Source: Aquamicrobium lusatiense
GTDB lineage: Bacteria > Pseudomonadota > Alphaproteobacteria > Rhizobiales > Rhizobiaceae
Reading direction: 5' to 3'
NCBI RefSeq assembly: GCF_014201615.1
Contig: NZ_JACHEU010000001.1
Span: 887,631 to 951,630 of the forward strand
Length of the DNA stretch: 64,000 nt
Every line of letters begins with the position of its first letter. Position 1 is the first letter of the stretch. A program made the translations under genes and the position numbers. Under the pieces are notes generated by a model. The model was not told where the DNA came from, did no database searches, and saw only the letters and a program-made list of their open reading frames with translations. This document shows positions 19,486 to 27,873 of this stretch, one piece after another.

Positions 19486-19487
19486 GT

Positions 19488-22400
19488 TTATCCCGCCAGC
19501 ACCCGCACCGAAGGAAACGCCACTTCGACAAGTGTGCCTTCGCCGGGTGTCGAGGTGATGGTGAAGCGGGCACGGTTGGCTTCCACCATGGCCTTGGTCA
19601 GCGGCAGGCCGAGGCCGGTGCCGTCGCTGCGGCCGCGCTTCAGCGCGTTGACCTGCTTGAAGGGCTTGAGTGCCTGTTCGATCTCAGCCTGCGTCATGCC
19701 TATGCCGGTGTCGCGCACCCGCATCACGACATCGCCGGAAGGCTCGTAGGCGGTGGAGACGATCACCTGCCCGCCGGCCTGTGTATAGCGCACGGCGTTC
19801 GACAGGATGTTGAGCGCGATCTGGCGCACGCTGCGCAGATCCGCCACCACATCCGGCAGCTTCGAGGCGAAGCTGGAGCGGATGATGACGCGCTCGCGAT
19901 TGGCCTGCGGCTGCATCAGCGCGACGGTCTCGGTCAGCGTGTCGTTGAGCGACACCGCCTCATAGTCCATCTCCTGCTGCCCGGCCTCGATCTTGGAAAT
20001 GTCCAGCAGGTCGTTCACCAGATCCAGCACATGGGTGCCGGAGCGGTTGATGTCGCGCAGATAGTCGCGGTAGCGATCATTGGCGATGGGGCCGAATTTC
20101 TCGTCCACCATCAGTTCCGAAAAGCCGATGATGGCGTTGAGCGGCGTCCTGATCTCGTGACTGATGCGGGCGAGGAAGTCGCTCTTCTGCGACGAGGCCC
20201 GTTCGGCCAGCGCGCGCGCCTGGGTCAGGTCTTCCTCGGCGCGCTTCCATTGCGTGATGTCGCGCACGACCGCGCAGAAGCCGCTGTCGTTGGGCAGACG
20301 GCCGATGGTCATGAACAGCGGGATGAAGCGCCCCTGCGCCTCGCGTCCGATGACCTCGCGCCCGTCATTCAGGACGCTGGCGACGCCGGGTTCGGTCAGC
20401 CCCGCCAGATAGTCGCGCGCCGCGCGCTGGCTTTCGATGGCAAAGAGCGAGGCGAAGGATTTGCCGGTCACTTCGTCGCTGTCGAAGCCGAACAGGGCCT
20501 CGGCCGGGCGGCTGATGGAACGGATCGTGCCGTCGCGTCCGATCAGCACCACGCCGTCGGTGGCGGTGTCGATGATGGTACGCATCTCGCTGATGCGCAT
20601 CTTCAGCTCGGCGATGTCGGCCTGATGGGCTGCGTTCGCGGCGCGGGCGATCGCCTCCGCGTCGGTTCCCGCGCCGGATGGATCGTCGTCCAGACGGCGA
20701 AGAACGAGCATAAGTGCCTTGCGCTCCTGCCACGGCACGGACCGCAGCACGGCTTCGACAGGAAATTCACCGCCATCCTTCGTGCGAAGGAAGAGGGCGT
20801 GACGACCATGGTCCTCGTCTGAACTTTCTGCCGCGACCTGTTCCTGCGGATGGTCGATGAACAGGGCGTCCAGCCCGCCGCACGCCCCCAGATCGCCGAG
20901 CGATTCATAGCCGGTGAGAGCAAGGAACTCGTCGTTGCAGTAATGAAGCTCGTCGCCGGAATGGATCAGCAACGGCACAGGCAGGTGAGAGAGAATGGTG
21001 GTGTCGGGGGAAACGGTGCCGGCAATCGCGTTTTCGGCGGGTTCGGCCTCCGGCAGTCTTGACGACAAGCCGGCTTGCGCCGTCTCGCCCGGCTCATCTG
21101 CACCGGTCCCGGCATCTTCTTCGAAAGACACCCCTATGGCATCACCATCCAGCCGGGCGTCGCGGAAATCCGCATCCGCCATGCTGTCATTGTCATCTTC
21201 CTGCGCGTAGTCGAGCAGCGAACGGCTTGTCCGACGGGAAGGCACAACCGCCACCTGTTCCGGCGACCTGAGAGGGGGCGTCTCCTGATCCCTTGCGGCG
21301 GTGGGCGCCTCTGCCTTCGGTTCGTCTGCCGGCGCGGCGACGGTGCTGTCTCTTCTGAGGCGTTCCGCGATTTCGCGGAAGGCATTGCGCTCGGACGAGG
21401 AAAGCCCCCTGTCCTTGCCCGCAGGTTCCTGTGCCGGCGGGCGATGTTCGGCAAGTCTTATGACCTTGTCGGCGAAGCGGCGTTCCGGTTGCGGAGCGAT
21501 GCTGATCGCCGGAACCTCGCCATTGAACGGATCGGCTGGAAGCCCCGTTTCATCGGAAGGAAAATGTTCAGCTGGCTGCGGTGGATTGGGAACCAGGGCC
21601 AGCCCGATCTTTTCCGGGTCCGCCCGCATCTCCGCCATGCGCACGATGCCGAAGCCGCGGAACCCTTCAAACTCACGATCGCGGTTGTAAACGGGCAGGG
21701 CCGCCAGATCGACCGGCACGCACTGGTCGGTGCCGGCGACTGGCCACAGCACCGAGCGGCCGGACCATGTGTCGCGCCGTTCCAGAAGACCTGCAACTTC
21801 GCCGCCGGGATCAAAGCCGAAGGTCGTGGCCACTTCACGGAACCGGCGACCGATGACATTTGCCGCTTCCGCACCGACAGCAGCGCCGAACTCATCGGAA
21901 AGAGCGCTGAAGCGTCCCTCCGCATCGGTGCGCCACACGAAGCGCACGGCAGGTGCGTCTTCCTGCGGAGCCGCCGCATGTGCAGCGCGGGTTCCGTTGC
22001 CGGATGGGGTGGGGTTGTTTCGTTCCTGTATGGCAGACGGCTTGTCGTCGTGGCTGAAATACCAGTGGTCGTGCCGGTTGCCCGCTTCATCACCGGGCGC
22101 GTGGGCAGGCTTGCCGCCCGCTCGTGGCATGGTTTCCGGCTCGGCCATGCCATCATCGACCACAACCAGAAGATGGCGCAGCGGTTCGTCGGTGAGACGC
22201 GCAATGCCTGCAGGATAGGAGCGCGCACCGGCGCGGATCAGGCGCTTGACCATGCGGTCCCGCTCTCCCGCCACCTCCGAGACCAGGGTCGTAAGGGTCG
22301 ATGCAGGAATGCCCAGATCGGAAAAGCCGGCGGAATCCGCTTCGACATGGCCCTTGCCGTCGATAAAAGCCAGAAACTGCACGTCGGCATCAAAACCGCT

Positions 22401-22808
22401 CAGCGCACCGGGATCGGGCCTGGCAGGCGCGGCATCGCCCGGCGCTTTCGGTACGGCCAGCAGGATGGCCTTCTCCCCATCCGGCATCCTCACGCTGCTG
22501 GCGAGCAGCGGAGTGCTCGCGCCGGTTATGCCTGCGGTGAGGCGCACAAGAAGCGGCCGGTCCGTGCCGATGTCGGGAAATGAGCCGGTGGACGCTATCT
22601 GGCGCCGGGCGATTGCCGGCAGGCCTGCTGCCGCACCGATTGCATCATCGACACCCGCGTGGCCAAACAGGGCAGCACCCGGACCGTTCGCCCACAGAAC
22701 GAGTTCCAGATCCGTTGACAGGATGACCATCGCATCCCCCGCGGCAAAGCGCCGCCGTACCGTATCGAGTACGGCAACGTCCAGAAAGGAGTAGGCTTGA
22801 GACGACAT
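19488..22808 (-). CDS. PAS sensor histidine kinase, PdhS/CbrA-type
   Basis: 1106 residues from the ATG at 22808 (MSSQAYSFLDVAVL). There is no membrane segment. PAS-like units are visible near residues 10-90, 300-430, 590-690 and 730-860, separated by low-complexity acidic linkers. The phosphoacceptor is about His884 in ARISHEIRTPLNAIIGFSEL. The DHp sequence with FGPIANDRYRDYLRDI is that of the PdhS subfamily, which acts on DivK and PleD in the rhizobial cell-cycle network. The ATPase has NILSNAVRYT, DTGIGM and GTGLGLPL. The size and soluble PAS array fit CbrA of Sinorhizobium; exact orthology is inferred. Confidence 0.85.
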   Translation of the reverse strand: MSSQAYSFLDVAVLDTVRRRFAAGDAMVILSTDLELVLWANGPGAALFGHAGVDDAIGAAAGLPAIARRQIASTGSFPDIGTDRPLLVRLTAGITGASTPLLASSVRMPDGEKAILLAVPKAPGDAAPARPDPGALSGFDADVQFLAFIDGKGHVEADSAGFSDLGIPASTLTTLVSEVAGERDRMVKRLIRAGARSYPAGIARLTDEPLRHLLVVVDDGMAEPETMPRAGGKPAHAPGDEAGNRHDHWYFSHDDKPSAIQERNNPTPSGNGTRAAHAAAPQEDAPAVRFVWRTDAEGRFSALSDEFGAAVGAEAANVIGRRFREVATTFGFDPGGEVAGLLERRDTWSGRSVLWPVAGTDQCVPVDLAALPVYNRDREFEGFRGFGIVRMAEMRADPEKIGLALVPNPPQPAEHFPSDETGLPADPFNGEVPAISIAPQPERRFADKVIRLAEHRPPAQEPAGKDRGLSSSERNAFREIAERLRRDSTVAAPADEPKAEAPTAARDQETPPLRSPEQVAVVPSRRTSRSLLDYAQEDDNDSMADADFRDARLDGDAIGVSFEEDAGTGADEPGETAQAGLSSRLPEAEPAENAIAGTVSPDTTILSHLPVPLLIHSGDELHYCNDEFLALTGYESLGDLGACGGLDALFIDHPQEQVAAESSDEDHGRHALFLRTKDGGEFPVEAVLRSVPWQERKALMLVLRRLDDDPSGAGTDAEAIARAANAAHQADIAELKMRISEMRTIIDTATDGVVLIGRDGTIRSISRPAEALFGFDSDEVTGKSFASLFAIESQRAARDYLAGLTEPGVASVLNDGREVIGREAQGRFIPLFMTIGRLPNDSGFCAVVRDITQWKRAEEDLTQARALAERASSQKSDFLARISHEIRTPLNAIIGFSELMVDEKFGPIANDRYRDYLRDINRSGTHVLDLVNDLLDISKIEAGQQEMDYEAVSLNDTLTETVALMQPQANRERVIIRSSFASKLPDVVADLRSVRQIALNILSNAVRYTQAGGQVIVSTAYEPSGDVVMRVRDTGIGMTQAEIEQALKPFKQVNALKRGRSDGTGLGLPLTKAMVEANRARFTITSTPGEGTLVEVAFPSVRVLAG

Positions 22809-22946
22809 GCTCTCGACGAACCCTCGGGGTCGGCTGGTTGAGATTAACGCTTTGTTAGTAAAAGGCCAGCGCGCGCTCGTCCACAACCTCAGACTTCCAT
22901 AGCGCCGAATCCTGCCTGTGTGGTTAACGCGCGCGCCGTTGCATGT

Positions 22947-22977
22947 TGCGATGCAGCAAAGATATTGCATTGCACAA
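22947..22977. promoter_or_regulatory. Two PhaR-like sites in the phasin promoter
   Basis: TGCGATGCAGCA (22947-22958) and TGCATTGCACAA (22966-22977) both fit TGCRNYGCASMA, the PhaR box reported, as I recall it, for Bradyrhizobium. They are 19 bp apart. The second overlaps a TTGCAT -35-like element and a 15-bp palindrome (22972-22986) that runs into TATATA at 22987. The layout suits repression by PhaR when no polyhydroxybutyrate granules are present. Confidence 0.6.
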
Positions 22978-23054
22978 AATTTGTGCTATATACCTCCCAT
23001 CACCGTGGAACACATTGGCGTTGAGTCAAAGACCCAGCCCCCGAAAGGATCGAC

Positions 23055-23504
23055 ATGACCAAGACCAAAACCGCAGAAACCGTTGAATTCCCCACTTTTG
23101 ACGCTTCCAAGGCCGCTGACAGCGTTCGCAATTTCGCTGAAAAGGGCATCGAGCAGTCGAAGGAAGCCTACACCAAGCTGAAGGCCGGCACCGAAGAAGC
23201 CCAGAAGGCGTTCGAGTCGACCTATGAAGCTGTCCGTTCGAACTCCAGCGATCTGTCGCTGAAGGCCATTTCCACCCTGCGCGCCAACGCAGAAGCAGGC
23301 TTCAACCACCTCGAAGCCCTGGTCGGTGCCCGTTCGCTGTCGGAAGTGGTCGAACTTCAGACCTCGTTCCTGCGTCAGCGTTTCGAAGATGCCGTGGCTC
23401 AGGCAAAGGACTTCCAGTCTGTTGCCGCAAAGGCTGCCGAAGACGTCTCCAAGCCGATCAAGTCGGCTGTCGAGAAGTCCTTCAAGACCGGCAAGGCTGC
23501 CTGA
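23055..23504 (+). CDS. Phasin family protein
   Basis: 149 residues, nearly all amphipathic helix, without cysteine and rich in Ala, Lys and Glu. The core FAEKGIEQSKEAYTKLKAG and KAISTLRANAEAGFNHLEAL is the phasin_2 pattern. Phasins coat polyhydroxyalkanoate granules and steady their size. GAAAGGA lies six bases before the ATG. The codon use is unusually clean, as in highly expressed genes. The promoter carries two PhaR-like boxes and a strong terminator follows, so this is a single-gene transcript. Confidence 0.9.
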   Translation: MTKTKTAETVEFPTFDASKAADSVRNFAEKGIEQSKEAYTKLKAGTEEAQKAFESTYEAVRSNSSDLSLKAISTLRANAEAGFNHLEALVGARSLSEVVELQTSFLRQRFEDAVAQAKDFQSVAAKAAEDVSKPIKSAVEKSFKTGKAA

Positions 23505-23563
23505 CCCGCTTCCGGTCGCCGGATCTCCTCCCGCCCGGCGCCGGAAATTTCGCAGAATACCAG

Positions 23564-23593
23564 AAAGGCCGGCCACCTCCCGCTGGCCTTTTT
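23564..23593 (+). terminator. Intrinsic terminator of the phasin gene
   Basis: AAAGGCCGGC pairs with GCTGGCCTTT (one G-U) over an 8-base loop, followed by TTTTT read-through of the right arm. It is 60 bases after the phasin stop. Confidence 0.85.
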
Positions 23594-23767
23594 GCGTTTC
23601 CGGACTGTTCGGGAACAAGATGTGGAAGCTTCTGCGCCTCGTGTGTTGTTTTCCCTCACACATGGCTTGAATTAGGCTTCATTAAACCGTATTGACGCTT
23701 CGCCGGGCCGAAGCCGTTCCGCTGTCTGTGGAAGGTGAGGTTCGGGATATGCCCAAAATGGGCCTGT

Positions 23768-23844
23768 GCCGTTGTAGCTCAGTTGGTTAGAGCGCCGGAT
23801 TGTGGATCCGGAGGTCGCTGGTTCGAACCCAGCCAACGGTACCA
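23768..23844 (+). tRNA. tRNA-His (GTG)
   Basis: A 77-base cloverleaf with encoded CCA. The D-stem is GCTC/GAGC, and the anticodon arm CCGGA-TTGTGGA-TCCGG gives anticodon GTG. The T-arm is GCTGG-TTCGAAC-CCAGC. The acceptor GCCGTTG/CAACGGT has a G1-U72 pair. The base before G1 is T and the discriminator base (23841) is A, so the usual G-1:C73 pair of tRNA-His is absent from the gene. That is the known unusual form in part of the Alphaproteobacteria, matched by a divergent HisRS such as the one at 46018-47523. Confidence 0.97.
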
Positions 23845-24141
23845 CCTCTCCCGCCTTCGTTGTGTATCGGCCTGTGGGTGTCGTCTTGTGCATATTGCAG
23901 CCTCAGGCGTGAATGCCTAGATTGAGACTGCCGAAGAACAAGTTTGCCGGAATGGTGTTCCCGACGATGATCCATCGCCTCGCCCCCATAAGCGGCAACC
24001 ACATATGCTGTCCGGACCCGGTGAGCGGCGGCGTTTTCTGACACGCGGCAACGCAGTGTGATGAGCATCCGGCGATTTTTTAAGCTAGCCAGCCTTGGGC
24101 TGTAACGGAACCGGATCACCAGATACGGGGTACGCAGGAAA

Positions 24142-24444
24142 ATGAGTGAACAAGCGATCAAATTCCTTCAGGAATGGATCGGCGAAAATTGCCAGTCCCC
24201 TTCTGTGCCGGCCGGCACCGACCCCGCGAAAATCGACGAACAGGCCGAGACGCTGGCGCGCGAATGCACCGAGGAGGCCGCTCAGGCCGGCATTCCGCTT
24301 GAGGACATTCAGGAAGAAGTGGGCGACATACAGGAACTGATCGCGCTGCATCTGGAAGATGCCGCCGAAACGGACGCTGAAAATGGCGAAGCCGGACAGG
24401 ACGGCCAGTCTGCTCCACCCGCTGCCGCAGCCGGAAGCCACTGA
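24142..24444 (+). CDS. DUF768 domain-containing protein
   Basis: A 100-residue acidic protein with AGGAAA four bases before the ATG. The core (FLQEWIGENC near residues 8-17, then IPLEDIQEEVGDIQELIALH) follows the small DUF768 family common in Mesorhizobium, where many copies occur and no function is known. The last 30 residues are low-complexity Glu/Ala/Gly. It stands alone between tRNA-His and the convergent xseA. The 297 bases before it hold no other gene I can see. Confidence 0.7.
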   Translation: MSEQAIKFLQEWIGENCQSPSVPAGTDPAKIDEQAETLARECTEEAAQAGIPLEDIQEEVGDIQELIALHLEDAAETDAENGEAGQDGQSAPPAAAAGSH

Positions 24445-24559
24445 AGCCCGTGGCTCAATCTTTTAGCCTCGCAACCTTGCGCTGCTTTTTTGGCATATCG
24501 TTGAAGCGGCTTCGGCCGTCAGGCGTCACGCTGCTGCCGGCAGCTGAAAAATCCCGAGC

Positions 24560-26134
24560 TTAGAAAAGCGAACCCTGGTTGCCGCTGTCCTTCGGCTTCT
24601 GTACGGGGCGGGCCCGTGCCGGCTCGGCCACGGGTTTGCCGCCTTTCGCGGTCGCCGTTGCCGCGCCATCGGCGAAGCGCAGCTCCAGCGTCTGGCCGGC
24701 GGCGATGTCGCCCGCCCGCCGCACCAGTGCGCCCTGTTCGTCCAGCACCAGGGCGTAGCCGCGTTCAAGAATGGACTGTTCCGAAAGCTTCAGCGTGGAG
24801 AGAAGCCGGTCTGCCTGCGTCAGCCGGGCACGCAGCCGTTCAAGCCGCACATCCAGCGCCTGATCGCCCCGCCGTGCCAGTCCGGCGAGTGTCTCCGTCT
24901 GCTGCCGCTGGCGTCGCAGGATGGAGATAGGCGTCAGCCTCGCGGAGCTGTTGCGAAACCGCTCGCGCCGTTCGCGCACCACGGCGAAAAGGGCTGCCTG
25001 CGCGCGCGCCATGTCGCGGCCGATCAGCAGGCGCGCCTCGCTCATGCGCCGCGAAAGGGCAGCCGGCGTCAGCCGGATTGCCGCCAGCCGCGCCCGCTTG
25101 CGTTCAAGTCCCACTTCCAGCGCCCGTTGCAGCCGGCTTTCGGCCTCGTCGAAGCGGCGCCGCTTCAGCCCCAGCAACTGGTCCGGCGTGGGCAGGGCGC
25201 GCGCTGCCGCCCGCACCGCCTGCCGGTCGCGTTCCAGAAGGCGGGTGACGCAGCCTTGCAGCCGTGAAGCCAGTGCGGCCAGCGCCGCTTCCAGCTCGGC
25301 CCGCACCGGCACCGCCATCTCAGCCGCCCCCGTCGGCGTTGGCGCGCGCACGTCCGCGGCAAGGTCGATCAGCGTCCAGTCGGTCTCGTGGCCGACCGCC
25401 GAGATCACCGGGATCCGCGAGGCGGCGACGGCGCGCGACAGCGCCTCGTCGTTGAAGCCCCACAGGTCTTCCAGGCTGCCGCCGCCGCGCGCCACGATCA
25501 GCACGTCCGGACGCCGGATCGGCCCGTCAGAGGTCAGCTCGTTGAAGCCGGTGACGGCTGCGGCTGCTTCCGCGCCGGAAGTTTCGCCCTGCACCCGCAC
25601 CGGCCAGACGATGACGTGCAGCGGAAAGCGGTCGCGGATGCGGTGAAGGATGTCGCGGATCACGGCTCCTGTCGGCGAGGTGATGACCCCGATGACCGCT
25701 GGCATGAAGGGCAGGCGGCGCTTGGCGGCGGGATCAAACAGGCCTTCGGCGGCCAGCCGGCGCTTGCGCTCTTCCAGAAGCGCCATCAGCGCGCCGGCAC
25801 CTGCCGGCTCCAGATTGTCGATGACGATCTGGTACTTGGAGGAGCCCGGATAGGTGGTGAGCTTGCCGCTCGCCACCACCTCCATGCCTTCCTCCGGCCG
25901 GAACTTGAGGCGCGACATGGTGCCCTTCCAGACCACAGCCTCCAGCCGGGCGCGGTCGTCCTTCAGCGCGAAATAGGCGTGGCCGGAGGAATGCGGCCCG
26001 CGATAGCCGGAAATCTCGCCGCGCACCCGCACATTGCCGAACACGTCTTCGACCGTGCGCTTCAGCGCGCCGGAAATCTCGCTGACGCTGAATTCCGTCG
26101 CGTTGGTGCGTGATTCGGATGCAGTCTCGTTCAT
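24560..26134 (-). CDS. xseA: Exodeoxyribonuclease VII large subunit
   Basis: 524 residues. An N-terminal OB fold ([25 protein letters not shown]) is followed by the catalytic domain with [39 protein letters not shown] and [28 protein letters not shown], and then a long coiled coil to about residue 470. The enzyme degrades single-stranded DNA from either end together with XseB, whose gene is not in this window. The C-terminal 50 residues are a Lys/Pro-rich tail. It is 63 bases downstream of the LysR gene on the same strand, possibly co-transcribed. Confidence 0.97.
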   Translation of the reverse strand: MNETASESRTNATEFSVSEISGALKRTVEDVFGNVRVRGEISGYRGPHSSGHAYFALKDDRARLEAVVWKGTMSRLKFRPEEGMEVVASGKLTTYPGSSKYQIVIDNLEPAGAGALMALLEERKRRLAAEGLFDPAAKRRLPFMPAVIGVITSPTGAVIRDILHRIRDRFPLHVIVWPVRVQGETSGAEAAAAVTGFNELTSDGPIRRPDVLIVARGGGSLEDLWGFNDEALSRAVAASRIPVISAVGHETDWTLIDLAADVRAPTPTGAAEMAVPVRAELEAALAALASRLQGCVTRLLERDRQAVRAAARALPTPDQLLGLKRRRFDEAESRLQRALEVGLERKRARLAAIRLTPAALSRRMSEARLLIGRDMARAQAALFAVVRERRERFRNSSARLTPISILRRQRQQTETLAGLARRGDQALDVRLERLRARLTQADRLLSTLKLSEQSILERGYALVLDEQGALVRRAGDIAAGQTLELRFADGAATATAKGGKPVAEPARARPVQKPKDSGNQGSLF

Positions 26135-26197
26135 GGGGCAATAGGGCCGCGCCAGCCGCGCCCGGTCAAGGCGTGCGGGGCGTTGTCCGCTGTTTCC

Positions 26198-27151
26198 TCA
26201 CCAGCCGGGCAGCACTGTCGGTGCGCCGCGCCTTGTGCGGTTGAATGCCTGCCCTCCAAAGCCGAGCCCGGTCGCATCGTCGAGCGCCGGCACCGAGATG
26301 TTGTCGAGGCTTTCGGCGATGTGGCGGGCCAGCGCGTCGACGATTTCGGGCTGGTCGGTCTGGCCGCGCATCAGGCCGATGCGGCAGTCGGGCAGGGGGC
26401 CGAAACCGTCCGCCTCGCCCAGAACCCGCATGCCGGGCCTCAGCGCGCATTCCGGCAGCACGGAAATGGCGAGACCGGAGAGCACGGCAGCGGTGATGAC
26501 GGTGGCCGAGAAGGAAGTGAACAGAATGCGGTATTCACGGTTCATGCCGTCGAGCACATCGCAGGCGGCACGCCGCCACACGCATGTCGGCCGCCCGAAG
26601 GCCATGGGCAGCACCTCCTGCTCATGGGTGGCATGGTTGATGGAACTGACCCACAGCAGGGGCTCGCGCCGCACCACCTCGGACTGGCCGCGGGCATCGC
26701 TGTGGGTGACGAGCGCGATGTCGAGCTGGCCACGCCTGATTTGGTCGACCAGCCCAGGTGTCGGCTCGCACACCACCGTCAACTCGACGCGCGGGTTGGA
26801 GCGCGAGAAGCGCGCCATGATCTCGGGCAGGAAGCGGTCGGCATAATCGTCGGGCGTGCCGATGCGGATGGTGCCTTCCAGCCGCTGGTCGTCGAAGGCG
26901 GCCAGCGTCTCCCGGTTGAGAAAAAGAAGCCGCCGGGCATAGGAAAGCAGCCGCTCGCCCTCTTCAGTCAGCCGGTTGGTGCGGCCCTCCTTTTCGAACA
27001 GCGGCTTGCCGATGCGCTCCTCCAGCCGCCGCATCTGCATCGACACCGCCGACTGGGTGCGATGCACGCCTTCGGCGGCGCGCGTGAAGCTGCCGGTATC
27101 GGCAATGGTGATGAAGGTTTGCAACTGGTCGAGATCAAGGGGCGGCTTCAT
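26198..27151 (-). CDS. LysR-family transcriptional regulator
   Basis: 317 residues from the ATG at 27151 (MKPPLDLDQLQTFITIADT), which has AGG seven bases upstream. An ATG two codons earlier is also possible. The helix-turn-helix is at residues 18-60 (GSFTRAAEGVHRTQSAVSMQMRRLEE), and the effector domain starts near residue 92 (GTIRIGTPDDYADRFLPEIM). By sequence it is closer to LrhA/HexA-like regulators than to LsrB. It is divergent from a DUF1127 gene 224 bases away, an arrangement common in rhizobia, so control of that gene is likely. The ligand is unknown. Confidence 0.9.
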   Translation of the reverse strand: MKPPLDLDQLQTFITIADTGSFTRAAEGVHRTQSAVSMQMRRLEERIGKPLFEKEGRTNRLTEEGERLLSYARRLLFLNRETLAAFDDQRLEGTIRIGTPDDYADRFLPEIMARFSRSNPRVELTVVCEPTPGLVDQIRRGQLDIALVTHSDARGQSEVVRREPLLWVSSINHATHEQEVLPMAFGRPTCVWRRAACDVLDGMNREYRILFTSFSATVITAAVLSGLAISVLPECALRPGMRVLGEADGFGPLPDCRIGLMRGQTDQPEIVDALARHIAESLDNISVPALDDATGLGFGGQAFNRTRRGAPTVLPGW

Positions 27152-27375
27152 CGGCATACCTATCAGCAAGATTGATCTCAAACATTAAAAACATTCGTTG
27201 GATTAATCAATCTGCCTGTGACAAACAGACCATGCCTGCACAAGGCCGGATGCGATGTGCGTTTCGCCCGATGTCCTGCCTCGTGTCGACCCAACAATGA
27301 ATGGAAAGTTGCGCCCACGAATGCGTCATCACGGATGGCGGGTATCGTTGCGCGCAGATGTCGGAGAACGGTGAA

Positions 27376-27660
27376 ATGACTGCCTGTGACTGCGCTGCAG
27401 AAACGTCGCGCTTGTCTGTCCGGCCTTCGGCCGTCACGCGCCTTGGCCATGCTGTACTGCGGCTGGTGACGCTGTGGAGGAACCGACGCACATTCCGCCG
27501 GCTTTCAGAAATGACCGACGCGGAACTTGCCGATATCGGCATCACCCGTGCCGATCTCGATGCCGCGACCGAGGTTTCGCTTTCAGATGACCCCACTGCG
27601 CGGCTGATGGCCATCGCCGATGCGCGCGCAGGCCTGACGGTGTCCGCGAAGTCCGTCTGA
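27376..27660 (+). CDS. DUF1127 domain-containing protein
   Basis: 94 residues from the ATG at 27376, with GGAG eight bases upstream. The C-terminal part has the DUF1127 signature (RRLSEMTDAELADIGITRADLDAA, near residues 42-65) preceded by an Arg-rich amphipathic helix (LWRNRRTFRR). Longer rhizobial DUF1127 proteins are linked to phosphate, central metabolism and RNA turnover; the biochemical role is open. It has its own terminator at 27713 and sits opposite a LysR gene. Confidence 0.8.
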   Translation: MTACDCAAETSRLSVRPSAVTRLGHAVLRLVTLWRNRRTFRRLSEMTDAELADIGITRADLDAATEVSLSDDPTARLMAIADARAGLTVSAKSV

Positions 27661-27712
27661 ATTCCCCGAGCAGGCATCTCCCCGCCCGGTCTCCCTCCGG
27701 CTTGCCTGCATT

Positions 27713-27758
27713 GCCCGGTTCCTTTCGCCGCAACGGCAGAAGGGCACCGGGCTTTTTT
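27713..27758 (+). terminator. Intrinsic terminator after the DUF1127 gene
   Basis: GCCCGGT pairs with ACCGGGC around an inner CCTTTCGCCG/CGGCAGAAGG hairpin, followed by TTTTTT. Confidence 0.8.
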
Positions 27759-27775
27759 CATGCCAGCTTAGGGAG

Positions 27776-27873
27776 ATTCAGTGTTTCACGGAAGCACTGA
27801 ACAGCTCTAAGTCATTGGTTTGTCAAGTTTTCGAACCGGAAAACGGTTCCCACTTTTTCTGGAAACGCTCTAC
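27776..27873. repeat. Composite palindromic intergenic repeat
   Basis: TTCAGTG and CACTGAA enclose TTTCACGGAAG, followed by GCTCTAA, then TTTTCGAACCGGAAAACGG and CACTTTTTCTGGAAACGCTC. The second half resembles elements seen between genes in Mesorhizobium-like genomes. It runs up to the stop codon of the DUF937 gene and lies between convergent genes. Confidence 0.55.

Larger units (their letters stand above)
18950..19487. other. 538-bp intergenic region without a protein gene
   Basis: It lies between the AsmA start and the histidine kinase stop, both on minus. No convincing ORF is seen. It is AT-richer than its surroundings around 19160-19260. It holds a plus-strand terminator (19332-19357) with no annotated gene to terminate and a palindromic repeat (19446-19485). 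The AsmA promoter must be at its left end. Confidence 0.7.
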
